50,550 bases of DNA, taken from contig JAKSYS010000463.1 of the NCBI GenBank assembly GCA_022925895.1, forward strand, positions 1-50,550, in the 5' to 3' direction. Below, in pieces: positions 23,059 through 34,600 of this stretch; position 1 is the first letter of the stretch; every line of letters begins with the position of its first letter. Made by a program: the position numbers and the translations under genes. The stretch is from Fragilaria crotonensis. Its lineage: Eukaryota; Bacillariophyta; Fragilariophyceae; Fragilariales; Fragilariaceae. The notes under the pieces are model-generated. The model did no database searches. It was not told where the DNA came from and worked only from the letters and a program-made list of their open reading frames with translations.

Positions 23059-23363
23059 AGTACCTGCGCCACTTAAAAGGGCATGAGAAGGCTCTTCGAA
23101 AGATGGTCACTGTTAGGCGCAAGGGGAAAGGAGCAGGATCATGGTCCCTTGGTGCGGCGATGGTTCGTTCACGAAAAATTGAACGATGGCTTTCGGGGCT
23201 TGGGGCCATCAACGACCACGAACATACCCGACGACGACACGACCAACGAGCTTTGTACAGGAATTTAATCACAGTGGTAGTACTCCAGTTGTAGTTAGCA
23301 GTTGGCAGTATGTAGAGTATGCATAGCATAAGCAAAGGGAGCCCACTGGGCCTATTCACCTAT
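23059..23363. other. Intergenic, upstream of the methyltransferase gene
   Basis: Holds the minus-strand promoter side of the methyltransferase gene and ends at the Copia left LTR. No gene supported. Confidence 0.4.
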
Positions 23364-23557
23364 TGTTTAATGCTGGTCGTACTGTCTACTGTACTATCGG
23401 TGGGTCATTATATCGATCCGGACTCGTGATTCAGTCATTATGTGAACGTAACGTGTATCTTTATATATTATATTATAATATTGTTTTAACCTGTTGTTAT
23501 TGATCTTCTTGCTTGTGTGGTAAGTGTTTCTTTGGACATGACGGCTTATCTTAAACA
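23364..23557 (+). repeat. Left LTR (194 bp)
   Basis: Begins TGTTTAATGCTGG, ends CTTATCTTAAACA; identical by eye to 29672-29865. An AT-rich run TATATATTATATTATAATAT near 23462-23482 may serve as the TATA region. Confidence 0.92.
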
Positions 23558-23580
23558 GTTTATCAGACCCAGTGAATTGA
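23558..23580 (+). promoter_or_regulatory. Possible primer-binding site of the Copia element
   Basis: GTTTATCAGACCCAG directly after the left LTR partly resembles the initiator-Met tRNA primer site (TATCAGAG core). The match is short and imperfect. Confidence 0.3.
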
Positions 23581-23907
23581 GAAAGATATGAGAACGAGGA
23601 GTTGCGTTTTGAAAAGACGACACCCATGTGTTGCCATCCCTCGGATAAACGGACGAGGTGATGCTATGACATGGCATTGTATGAGCGATTAAGGTAGGCC
23701 ACCGTCATGGGGTCGCTCAGCCGGTCATAGAGCATTGGTCTGGGTTCCAGCCTTTGCGTTTGTACGTACAAGCCAGAGACGGATCATCTCTTGGCGCGAT
23801 GTTGACTCCCATGGTCACGGCGGTCACAATATGTTGTCCGAAATCGCTGGTATTCGCACGCACGTAGGAGTGGTATTGACACCCTCTCGTAAATTGACAC
23901 AGACATC

Positions 23908-25486
23908 ATGGCAGAAATTCCCATCGTCGTTGATCTTGAAGCGATGTTCCCTGGGTTGGAACATCAGCCGATGCGTTTTATTCTTCACGTGTGTGGATTG
24001 AGGGATATCCCCTCCCAAACTCGACTTATTGAGTATGAAGGGTTGGAGTCTGTTGAGGAGCTAGCCAACTATACGGATTCTGAGTTGGACTCCATGGCGG
24101 ACCGCAATTCTAAACGTTCCCCTGCGGCTACTAGAGTTTTGATGGGTTTAGCTCGCACAAAGAAGTTGAAGGCAGTCAAGTTCTGGGTTAACAAGAAACT
24201 CCGCGAGGATGCTCCATGTGATCTAACGGAGTTGAATGATGCCAAGATTGCCCAACTCATTCGTGAAATGTCCTTGGTTAAGGAAGGCAAGGAGTCTGAC
24301 TCAAAGCTGTATTATCCTGACGCGTTTAACGCAAGTGATTATAAGAATTGGATAAAGAAAGTGACAAATTATCTTGACTCGAGGAAGGGTAAAGCTGGTG
24401 TGCCCTTGAGCTATGTTATTCGCCCTGCTGATGCCGATCCTAATGATGCGCCAGATGAGTATACTCGCACGTTATGGGCGGTATCGTTCGACACCCCGCA
24501 ATACATTGAAGACAATCGTGAGGTTTATCACTTGTTCAAAGACTTATTGACAAAGACAGACGGTGCAACCTGGTTTGAAAAGGTAAGCGATGGTGATGGA
24601 CGTGCCGCGCATTTGCTCTTACGCGAACATTATATTGGAGAGGCGCACGATATGAGGCGTGCAGCTTCGGCAAATGCGAAATTGGAAGCGCTTTTCTGGA
24701 AAAGTGAAGCTGCATTTCCATTCGAGAAATATTTAACCCGGATGAATGAGGCGTTCAAAGAATTGGAAGATGCAGGGCAGCCCATGTATGAGCAACAAAG
24801 GTACAGTTCCTTCTTCGCAGCATACGTTGTGACGATATTCAGGTTCAGACGACTATGGGAATTGTACGTGATAAGTACTTGGCTGATTTTGATGCCGCGT
24901 GTATCACACTTTCCCGAACGGTCTCGAGTCGATTCGCACTATCCGAACCAGGTAAGAACAACAAACGATCGATTGGTGCCACAACGTCGACCAAGTCTCG
25001 TGGAGGCGGCAGTCGTGGGAGTGGACGCTCCGGTAATCGCGGTGGCGGCCGTGGCGGTGGGGACAAAAGTTGAAAGTTGTAATGAACGGAGTTGATGTAT
25101 CCGATATCAATCGAAACTTTACAAGTGATGAGTGGGAGAAATTGAGAACATGTGGAGGCATTGCTTATATTCATCAGCGTCGTGAATACCTAGCCAATCG
25201 CGGTGGTTCGGGTCGCTTCGACGGCCGTGGAGGTGGTTATGGACGCGGTGGCGGCCGAGGATACGCGGACCGTGGCTCGTACGGCGGGCGCGGTGGCGGC
25301 CGATACACAAACGACAACCGTACAAGCGACCAGCCACGCGCGATTGCGGCGACCGCGGCAAATTCGTCAACAGAGGTCGTTGAATATGACGCTGATGCTC
25401 CGAATGCGCCGGCCCGTGCTCCGGCTGCTGGAGGTGATCGTGGTGGAAAAGCGGGTGCTCGATTCGGGCCCCGACGTGAGTATTGA
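23908..25486 (+). CDS. Copia gag (capsid/nucleocapsid), two frame breaks
   Basis: Structural protein forming the retrotransposon particle. ATG at 23908 (MAEIPIVVDLEAMFPG). The N-terminal two thirds is a helical capsid-type region containing DYKNWIKKVTNYLDSRKG and TLWAVSFDTPQYIEDNREVY. A base loss near 24800 (in CAACAAAGG) and another near 25064 (in GACAAAAG) divide the frame; correcting them joins MGIVRDKYLADFDAAC and the FTSDEWEKL segment. The nucleocapsid end is rich in Arg-Gly-Gly (two blocks, about 25005-25065 and 25200-25310) and no CCHC zinc knuckle is visible, so RNA binding probably uses RGG repeats. It ends at a TGA at 25486 in the same frame as pol. Confidence 0.8.
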
Positions 25487-28400
25487 CTTGTATCCCCAAC
25501 ACCTTGCAAATGTGAGGTGCTGGGGCGATCTGTGGCGACGATTAAGACGGGCAGCAGGACTCGATCGATCAATGCAGTGAACCGTGGCGACGAGTTTAGA
25601 ACGGAGGAAGGTTATAATGCGCGTTGTGAAATGGATTCCCATGCAGATACGTGCGTTGCTGGGCCGAATTTCAAAATACTAGAGTATACCGGAGAGCAAT
25701 GTGACGTTTCGCCGTACACAAGTGATTATGATCCAATTACGAATGTTTCAGTGGTTAACGCAGCAACGGCCTTTACCGATGAGTCAAGTGGTGAGACTGT
25801 GATCTTGAGGTTTAATCAAGTGCTATGGTATGGAAGTCGAATGCGAATGAGCTTAATAAACCCAAACCAATTACGATATTATGGTGTGTCGGTCTCCGAT
25901 GATCCAACTGACAGTACGCGACCCTTTGGGATCACGATTGCGAACGTTGTGCATGTTCCGTTTAAAATGGACGGTACGACGGTATATTTCGAGACACGAG
26001 TGCCAACGCAGTACGAGTTGGAGAACTGTAAGACAATCCAAATGACCGATGACACGGTTTGGGAGCCATCCAGTGTAAGTATTGCAAACGTATCGGTTAT
26101 GTCATCGGATTTGCCTATTATCGAGATGTCAGAGCGCAGAAAGATTTCAGCAATGAGAATCCGAAACAATGACAATGTACTTCCGCCTGATGAATCATCC
26201 AATGACCTAATGCCCTATGATGATGCGACGTTCCTGAATCGGATGATAAGCAACGTCCGAGTGGCGACCTCGTATCGTGAGGCAAGTATTTCGTTTATTG
26301 GCAGCAAAGATCGACATTCGCGCGTCAACGCTGAAACGGTGGCGAGGAGGTTTAGATGTGGAATTGAAACTGCGCAGAAAACGTTGAAGACGACAACCCA
26401 GCGTGGCGTTCGCTACGCCATTCACCCTTTACACAGACGTTACAGAGTTGATCACTTGAACTTGCACAGACGAAGACTCGCCGACACCTTTTACATGGAT
26501 ACCTTGTTTTCAAAAGTAAAGTCATTGAACGGGATGGAATGTGCTCAACTAATAACAAATGGATCCTTTACTCGCGTTTACCCCATGGCGTCGAAGTCGA
26601 GTCACGATATCGCACAAGCACTAACTGAATTCATCGATGATGTGGGTGTTCCGGGGACTCTAATTTGCGATTTTGCCACAGAACAAACCGGTAAGAATAC
26701 GGAGGTTATGAAGGTAGTTCGACGCAACCAGATTCGGCTATTGCTCGCAGAAAAGGGCCGAGGAACGACACAGAACCATCGAGCTGAGACCGAAATTCGT
26801 GAGATCAAGACAAAATGGAAAACTCGAATGCGCGAGAATCAGGTTCCTTCGCGGCTATGGGATTATGGTTTAGTATACATCTCCGAGATTCAATCGTTAC
26901 TGGCACGTGGGCCAGATCAGCGACCGGGGATTGAGAAAATTCTTGGACAAACGGTTGATATCTCTGAATGGTTAGATTTTGATTTCTATGATCGCGTTTG
27001 GTATTGGGACCATCACAAAACTGACATGAATAATGAGCAAGCACGAATGGACGTTGGCTCGGTATCGCTCATCGTGTAGGGAGTGACATGACGTACTGGA
27101 TACTAACGCGAGCGGGCCACGTAATCGCAAGGTCAACTGTTCAACATATCACGGTAACTGACATGGCGATTGATGCAATTCGCGACCAAGTATCTGCTTT
27201 CGACAACGATCTTGCGATACGCATGAACGATGAAAATTTCCAACTTGATCATCCTAACCCCGTGTTCTACTTGCAAGACGACGTTCCTTTGAGGCTGACG
27301 CCGCTGACGATGATATTCCGCCCGATGCAGAATACGGGGACATGAATCAGCCGGCGAAGCGAGACGCGGACGATATCGAGTTCGATTCGTTTGACCAGTA
27401 TTTGAATTCTGAATTCCTGGTTAATAATGACGGCGAGACAGCTATGGCTAGGGTCGTGAAGCGCGCGAGGATAACAACGGCAACCCGATTGGTAAGCGAC
27501 ATCCGAATCCATTGCTTGACACACGTGAGTATGAATGTGAACTGGAGGACGGGTCGTTGATGAGATACCATGCAAATGTGATTGCCGAAAATATTTTTGC
27601 GCAATGTGACGACGAAGGACGACGACATGCTGTACTTGCTGAAATTGTTGATCACAAAGCTGACAAGCGAGCGTTAAGAACCGATAATGGATATGTAACG
27701 ACAAAACGAGGGAGACGCGTGCCGAAAAAGACAACAAAGGTTGGAAAATCCTATGTCAATGGAAAGACGGATCAACTGACTGGGTAGATATGAGGTATGT
27801 GAAAGATTCAAACCCAATTGAACTGGCCGAATATGCTGTCGCGAATCGTATTCAAGAGGAGCCTGCATTCAAATGGTGGGTTTCCGAGACGCTACGAATG
27901 AGGAACAGGATTATTGGCAAGGTTAAGAGTAGGTATTGGAAGACGAGTCATAAGTATGGAGTCCGATTACCACATTCGGTTCAGGAAGCTTTACAAATCG
28001 ACAAAGAAACCGGAACAGACTTTTGGTGGAACGCAATTCAAAAGGAACTCAAGAAAGTAATGGTGGCATTCGAGTATGACGAAAGCGTGACCCCAGAACA
28101 AATTCGTGAAGGGTTGGCCAAAGGCAAGTATGTCGGGTTTCAGGAGATTAAGTGCCATATGATTTTTGACGTAAAAATGGACTTGACACGAAAAGCCCGC
28201 TTTGTCGCCGGAGGGCATATGACAGAACCACCGGCAAGTATTACGTACTCGAGTGTTGTCAGTCGTGACAGTGTGCGAATTGCTTTCATGTTAGCAGCAT
28301 TGAACGACCTTGACGTATTGGCATGTGACATCGGGAATGCTTATTTGAATGCGCCATGCCGAGAAAAGGTATGGTTTGTCGCTGGCCCTGAGTTTGGATC

Positions 28401-29522
28401 GAGACAAGGGACAGTGATCAGAATCGTAAGGGCTCTATACGGGCTCAAGTCGAGCGGGGCTTCTTGAGAGCAATGTTTAACAATTCAATTCGAGATATGG
28501 GTTTCCAGCCTTCCATCGCGGATCCGGACGTGTATCTCAGAGCCTTCGCAAAGCCGAACGGATACAAATATTATGAGTATATCCTTGTCTATGTTGATGA
28601 TGTTTTGATTATTTCGCATGCACCGGAAGAACATTTAAAAATCATACAGGCAAATTATGAATTGAATCCGGCAAGTATAGGACCTCCGAATCGGTATTTG
28701 GGTGCCGATGTGGAGAAGGTACAGAAGCCGGGTGATCCAACTGGTCGTGAGTACTGGTCGTTTTCTGCCAGAACATATGTCAAGAACGCGGTGAAGAATG
28801 TGAAATTATTGTTACAAGAAGAAGGACGAGGACTTAAGTCGACCGCTAAGACACCATTTCCGAGTTCGTCCTATCGGCCGGAGGTGGACACGACTGACGA
28901 ATGCAATAGACACGAGACATCGCGTATTATCTTCGACTCATCTGACCAGGTACCCTATGATCCGACATACCATCGTCCTGATTGGTCAGCGTTTTACGAG
29001 AACCTTGAGGAAGAATTACCGCCGAAGATGCCGGAACCCCTGGGTAAAGCGGTGACTATGCACGTGTTTGTCGACGCTAATCATGCTGGTAATGTCGTAA
29101 CACGACGATCACATACAGGAATCCTAATGTTCATTCAAAACTCACCCATTTTATGGTTAAGTCGGAGACAGAATACAGTGGAGACGTCAACGTTTGGAAG
29201 TGAATTTGTTGCAATGCGAACGGCTAGGGATCTCTGTATTGCAATGAGGTATAAATTGAGAATGTTTGGAGTGCCAATTGATGGTCCGGCTCAAGTTTAC
29301 TGCGATAATCAAGGAGTGGTCAAGAATACCAGTGTCCCAGAGTCGGTGCTATCAAAGAAACACAATGCGATAAATTACCATGCGGTACGAGAGGCAGTAG
29401 CAGCTGGAGTGTTACAAGTGCATAAAGAGGATACGCAGACAAACTTGGCGGATTTGTTTACGAAAGTACTTCATGCGGATCGACGAAAGGAGTTGATAAC
29501 TTCCATTTTGCACAATTTCTGA
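25487..29522 (+). CDS. Copia pol: protease - integrase - reverse transcriptase - RNase H (frameshifted)
   Basis: Follows the gag stop in the same frame, so readthrough or a mutated sense codon is possible. Protease active site is MDSHADTCVAG near 25632. Integrase (about 26330-27060): candidate Asp residues in FYMDTLF and ICDFATEQTGKNTE and Glu in HRAETEIREIKTKW. A small domain with WKILCQWKDGSTDW (about 27740-27790) precedes the reverse transcriptase, which has KARFVAGGHMTEPPASITYSS, VLACDIGNAYLNAP and the catalytic YVDDVLII (near 28600). RNase H has FVDANHAG, TFGSEFVAMRTA, YCDNQG and the terminal TQTNLADLFTK. Base losses near 27045, 27292, 27470, 27742 and 28466 break it. Between PEVDTTDECN and ETSRIIFD the usual connection segment of Copia pol is missing, an in-frame deletion, so this copy is probably not autonomous. 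Ends at 29522. Confidence 0.88.
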
Positions 29523-29671
29523 ATGCCCAAGGTTTCCACCGTTCGATTGTTTCGTTCGGTTCGGTACCTCCTGCGCGAGCATGACTCGTGGGCTACTACA
29601 TGCAGGTCGATGTTTTATTTTGTGAGGGTTCTTGCTATCATGCATACACACGACGTCCGGTTCGCGGGGAC

Positions 29672-29865
29672 TGTTTAATGCTGGTCGTACTGTCTACTGT
29701 ACTATCGGTGGGTCATTATATCGATCCGGACTCGTGATTCAGTCATTATGTGAACGTAACGTGTATCTTTATATATTATATTATAATATTGTTTTAACCT
29801 GTTGTTATTGATCTTCTTGCTTGTGTGGTAAGTGTTTCTTTGGACATGACGGCTTATCTTAAACA
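29672..29865 (+). repeat. Right LTR (194 bp)
   Basis: Same sequence as the left LTR at an offset of 6308 bp. Preceded by a short purine run (GCGGGGA) that may be the polypurine tract, and followed by CTAT. Confidence 0.92.
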
Positions 29866-30075
29866 CTATACCCTTCTTGTATACCAAAATGTCGAATTTC
29901 ATAAGTCGCTGGTTGGGCTTCACTTTTTAGGTTTTTATGATGAGCTGGACGATGTGCGCATATGGTATTGTCTTATTTAATGCACAGGATTCTCGGAGTA
30001 CAATATTCAACAACCCAGGCGATAAACATGTTTGTGTGAACTAAAGTTACATTCTTACTGACAAAGCGATGAGCA
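29866..30075. other. Intergenic between Copia LTR and TPR gene
   Basis: About 210 bp, includes the 3' flank of the minus-strand TPR gene. No gene seen. Confidence 0.4.
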
Positions 30076-32394
30076 TCATGCACTCGCAGCACATTCTGGG
30101 TGCAACTTAGAGAGCCCGTAAAAGTTGAAACCCGAGATAATAAGCTCGGCTTCGCTGTGTCCAGCCTTTCGATAAATCCTGAGTGCTTCCGAGAAAATTT
30201 CGACCAACCTACGTGTGTCGCCTTTCTGCAGATAGGTGTTACCGATGTGGTTCAAAGTCTGAGCAATGGCCACGTCGTCAGCAGAAAGCGTTTGTCTTTG
30301 AATACTAAGTGACTCCTCGAAGTATTCGAGTGCCTGTCCGAGCTCCCCCCGCTGCTGGTGAACTTGTCCAATGTGTACCAACGTCAACACCACGTCGCTG
30401 TGGTTGTGTCCCAACGCTGCGCGTTCGACGCGCAGTGTTTCGCGATAGAACGTCATAGCTTGATCGTCGTTTCCGATCTCAAGGTGGATGGTGGCAATGT
30501 TGTAGAGAATGATTGCGACATCTCTATGGTTCTTTCCCAATATCTTTGTTCGGACGCGCAAGCCTTCCATGAAGCTCTGCATTGCCAAATCGTGAAGTTC
30601 CATTTTGAAAAGAACAAGGCCGACGGAGTTGAGTGTTGACGCCACCTCCAGATGATCATCGCCGTATGCATCCCGTCTGATCCGAAGAGCCTCTTGGTAG
30701 ATATCCAGTGCGCGGTGGTAGTTGCGGTTCTGGTAGTGAATCAATGCGATGCTGGAGAGAGTTACTGAAACATTTGGATGGGCAGCTCCCAGCGATCGTT
30801 TCTGGATTGCGACAGCTTCCTTGTAGAGACGGAGTGCAGATTGAAAGTCACCCCGCAGCTTATAGATTTGTCCAATGTTGGTCAACGTGACAGTGATATT
30901 GGGATGATAGCAGTCAAGCACTGAGCGTTCAACCTCCAGCCCTTGTTTGTACACTTCAATAGCGGCGTCAAAATCACCATTTTCGTAGTACAAGTTTCCA
31001 AGCTTATTCAACGTCGACGCAACTTCAGGATGCTTATCTCCCAGAGCACCACGTCCAACTCGCAGAGCCTCAAGGTACAACTTCGTTGCCTTGTCGTAGC
31101 ACTTCTGCTCATGGTAGATCTGCGCCATGCACTTAAGCATAATGGCGACGTCACGATGATCGTCTCCAAGGCGGGCCTTGGCGATTTTGAGGAACTCTCG
31201 GTACATAGTCATAGCTTGCTTTAGCTCGCCACGTTGATGATGGGTTTGGCCCGCGTTGTAAATGGTAGCGGCAACGTCGAGGTGGTCGTTTCCAAGGCAT
31301 TGTCTTCTGATGAGAAGAGCCTCACTGTAAAGATTCAGGGCTTCGTCGTATTCGCCTTTCATGTAGTGAATGCGACCAATGTTGTTAAGGGTGGTAGCAA
31401 CGTCTCTGTGCTCGTTACCAAGGACTGCGCGCCTAATGGAAAGCGACTCCCGGTACAGCTCCATTGCCTGGTCCGTCTTGGACTTGGGCATATGGAAGTA
31501 GAGGACGCCGAGGCAATTCAATGTCGCTGCAACTTCGAGGCGATACTCGGAGAACGATCCCCTGCCAACATGAAGCGCTTTCGTGTAAGTACGGATAGCT
31601 TCTTCGTAGTTTCCGCCTCTGTACTGCACGTGGCCAATGTTGTGTAATATTGCCATTATACTCAACCCTTGGCTGCGTTTCGTCGGCCCTCCAGACCATT
31701 GAGAGATAGATAGAGATTTGAAGAAGAAATCTAATGCTTGCTCGTCTTCATCCAAACGCATGCACAGCTGTCCGAGATTGTACAGAATGGTTGCGGATGT
31801 ACTGCGGTAGTCATGTTCGTCGTAGATGGTATCGATTATGAGAGGTTCGGTGAAAGTGTGCATTCCCTCGTCATATTCCCCCCTTTGGTAGATGTAAAGA
31901 TTCTTCGAGACGCTCCTGCTTCTTGAAAGGTTTTTTGAAGAGAGACTGAGAGCTGCAGTGGAAAAGAATGCCATGTCGTTGGCCTTATTCAAACACCTGC
32001 GGAAAAATTGTTCCGCTTTCTCATGATCGCCTGCGGCAATCAATGACACCCCCATGTTGTTCATACTCGAGATCGTTGCAAGGCAAGAAGATTCATCATT
32101 TGAAGGGAGGCTGTTAGAGCCTTGTGTTGGAGTGAGAGACATGTGACTGAAGCTCATGGTGTCGAGTGAGGGGAAGTCTTGATGATAGGGCCGAACAATT
32201 GGTTTGAAAGATAGAGTAGACAAATTTGTGTGCTCTGTTGGAAGGGTGGGGGTTCTCCCCATTGATACTGCGATGCATAGTGAAAACCAGTCACGGGTAA
32301 GGGCACTTGATGAAAGACTCCTTACGCGCTCGTGAATGCCCCTACTCATAAGCCCTGTAGAAAATATACTGTATTGTAAGGCCCAGCAGGTCAT
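30076..32394 (-). CDS. Kinesin-light-chain-like TPR protein (up to 772 aa)
   Basis: A scaffold-type repeat protein with no catalytic motif. From about residue 170 to the end it is a run of roughly a dozen 42-residue tetratricopeptide repeats of the kinesin light chain/nephrocystin-3 type; each has a DVA-TLNNIG--Y--G-YDEAL-LY-EAL-IRR-LG--H core, for example VATTLNNIGRIHYMKGEYDE. The N-terminal 160 residues are Ser-rich and unrelated to TPRs. The first ATG at 32394 may be too far upstream; Met45 (32262) or Met80 (32157) are plausible starts. The frame is clean over 2.3 kb and ends HPECAASA. Repeats with the same spacing and wording occur in the gene at 45283-47417, so the two are paralogs. Such proteins mediate protein-protein contacts; the partner is unknown. 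Confidence 0.85.
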   Translation of the reverse strand: MTCWALQYSIFSTGLMSRGIHERVRSLSSSALTRDWFSLCIAVSMGRTPTLPTEHTNLSTLSFKPIVRPYHQDFPSLDTMSFSHMSLTPTQGSNSLPSNDESSCLATISSMNNMGVSLIAAGDHEKAEQFFRRCLNKANDMAFFSTAALSLSSKNLSRSRSVSKNLYIYQRGEYDEGMHTFTEPLIIDTIYDEHDYRSTSATILYNLGQLCMRLDEDEQALDFFFKSLSISQWSGGPTKRSQGLSIMAILHNIGHVQYRGGNYEEAIRTYTKALHVGRGSFSEYRLEVAATLNCLGVLYFHMPKSKTDQAMELYRESLSIRRAVLGNEHRDVATTLNNIGRIHYMKGEYDEALNLYSEALLIRRQCLGNDHLDVAATIYNAGQTHHQRGELKQAMTMYREFLKIAKARLGDDHRDVAIMLKCMAQIYHEQKCYDKATKLYLEALRVGRGALGDKHPEVASTLNKLGNLYYENGDFDAAIEVYKQGLEVERSVLDCYHPNITVTLTNIGQIYKLRGDFQSALRLYKEAVAIQKRSLGAAHPNVSVTLSSIALIHYQNRNYHRALDIYQEALRIRRDAYGDDHLEVASTLNSVGLVLFKMELHDLAMQSFMEGLRVRTKILGKNHRDVAIILYNIATIHLEIGNDDQAMTFYRETLRVERAALGHNHSDVVLTLVHIGQVHQQRGELGQALEYFEESLSIQRQTLSADDVAIAQTLNHIGNTYLQKGDTRRLVEIFSEALRIYRKAGHSEAELIISGFNFYGLSKLHPECAASA

Positions 32395-33290
32395 TCCATG
32401 AATGCCTCTCCCATAAATAGAGGATACGAAAACCCTCGATCGTGAATGAAGCGTGATTGTCAGAATTAAACGGACCTGCGACGTTCGAGGAAGAACATAC
32501 GGTTTACCTTATGTCAAAAGTACTTACTAAAAAAGTCAAGATTTGATTCAATCACTGATGATTAGAAAACGTCGAATGTGATTTTCGACTGTCCAATATG
32601 TCATTTCTGAATCGATATGTCTGCCTAGTTATGTCTTAGGGAGTGGACTAATCTACAGTTTGAGACACTTTCACTCCCAGAACGTAATCGATCCAGTACT
32701 CGGTGTACAACCTATACTAGACTCAATTGATACGTCTTGATAGAATTCTAGGTGCTGATGAGGGGCCATTGTCGTAGGAATTACTCAATTGGACAAATTC
32801 GTAAACATGAGATGTAATCTAGACAAAACATGAAACCGCCATTTACCATCGTAATCCCTCCAAACTCTAAATGACCGATGAGCACATTTTATTTCTCGGT
32901 ACGTTTATTAGAAAAAAGTCATAGGCGCATAAGGTTTGTTTCTATCACATTGTTGTTCTTCCTAAGGGCATTTTCATCGAAGGTCGAAACTTCAACAACA
33001 CATGGGTGTATAATTCTTGAAGGGCCATTCTTCGAGGACATAATTGGCATTTTCACTTTATGACATTTCATTCCCTACCAGATTTCAAAGAGTCATTAAT
33101 GACACGGTTAAAAAATTCTCTCTACTGGTAGAAGCCTCAAACTGAAGGAGTCAAAACTGATCCTTCTCCAGTACTCTACGACGTGTAGTAGACCTCATTG
33201 TAGAATGATCGACGAAGAATATATATGTCGGGCCAGCCAGACAACTCCAAATTGAGTTAATTAGGAAGAAGATATTCACTCAAACATCAA
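32395..33290. other. Intergenic upstream of the TPR gene
   Basis: AT-rich, no supported gene. Should include the promoter of the minus-strand TPR gene. Confidence 0.4.
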
Positions 33291-34600
33291 AATGGTGCAT
33301 CTTTCAGCCATGTCACAATTGTTCAGCTATGCAGAACAAGAACAACAGCAACAACATTGGATTGTGTGTCAATCTTGAGTAGCAGGGAACGGAGTCGATT
33401 CCAATCGCAGACAGCGAACGTAGACTTTCCCACACCTTTTTTGCTCGCGAGTGGCGCAATTGTTCTTGACTGTTTTGAAAGTGTACAAGGAAGGGGGAAT
33501 GCCTAATGCAGTAAGAATTAGCTAGTGCGCTTATAAAGCAGTTGCACCAATCAAAATCATCCAGAAATGGGGAGGGTTTGTTGCCTTCATCAAGAGCCTT
33601 TGACCTCTTCCAATTTAGCTTGTACAAACAATTTAAAGTTGCAAACTATTGTTCTGCTGTTGGCAAGTGGCCAAAAGTCAAGTACACAGACAATGAGGGC
33701 TATGCATCTATGCAGTATGCAAAGCTAAAGGTTTTATGTCAAGCAAGTTCATCAACAACATGAAAGCAAAGAAGGTACAGGGAAAGATCTCTGATGGAGA
33801 GTTTGACACAATCCTTTTCACTGAACTGTGTCGAATGAAGAAACTGCTGGTCTTATTATAATTTATGACTTACCTAACGCTGTCTCAGAAATTGCAAATG
33901 ATACCTTGTTGAAGGATGCATTGTCTGACCTGGAATAAATACATGGTAATTTGCCGCATTATAGTACGTCAGCTACACAGAAAAGGTTCCATCATCTATT
34001 TTTGGCAGATGTTCAGTGCAATGAAAATGACACAATTGTTGGTATTTGTTGGCAAACAGCCACAATGAGCTTTGACTGGGATACGTGTGCATCATGTATT
34101 TTGGTGGATGTTATGCTGCTGCTTCAAAATCTGTGCAGAAGGGGGAGTAGCAAACATCAAGGTTAAGAAATGATGGTGGGTGTAATATGGCAAGGGAAAT
34201 CATCACAACCTTCGTGTATCATTGATGAATGTAAGTGTTCATGCAATATGCACTGCAGGCATCTCTTTGCTTGTCGCCAGCAATCATTTCAGTTGGATCT
34301 ACTAGGCCATCCAACATTTCATGCAAGGCCACTGTCTGTGTTTACTCCAAAGGCAGAGTTTACCAATGTTTTTTGATGTGGATCATCGACAAGGATACAT
34401 ATATCATTAGTATTGGTTATAAGATAGTACTCAGAGTACTTGGACATTTGTATGAGGGTGCTATTTTGAATGGTCAAAGTGTTACAGAGCAGCAGTCTTT
34501 CAGTATCATTGACATTGGCAATGAGGATACAGAAAATGATGTTCTTGACTCTGGTAATTTGAACAAGTAATGAAGAAGAATGTGACCTATTGTGCATGAC
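33291..34600 (+). other. Degenerate coding remnant, unidentified
   Basis: Plus-strand fragments that read as protein but are cut by stops: GKWPKVKYTDNEGYASMQYAKLKV (33658-33729 region), FINNMKAKKVQGKISDGEFD (about 33750-33810) and a Cys/His-bearing stretch CSCNMHCRHLFACRQQ (about 34235-34285). No family recognised. It may be an old mobile-element gene; the surrounding DNA is AT-rich and gene-poor. Confidence 0.25.

Larger units (their letters stand above)
23364..29865 (+). mobile_element. Ty1/Copia LTR retrotransposon, 6.5 kb
   Basis: Two 194-bp LTRs flank gag and pol in the Copia order (protease, integrase, reverse transcriptase, RNase H). CTAT flanks both sides (23360-23363 and 29866-29869), a 4-bp target duplication. 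LTRs start TGTTTAA and end TTAAACA, a 7-bp inverted repeat. DSHAD in the protease and the RGG-rich gag fit the Copia lineages described from diatoms (CoDi). The coding region is broken by seven one-base losses and one in-frame TGA although the LTRs appear identical. It sits between two host genes in the spacer 3' of the TPR gene. Confidence 0.92.
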
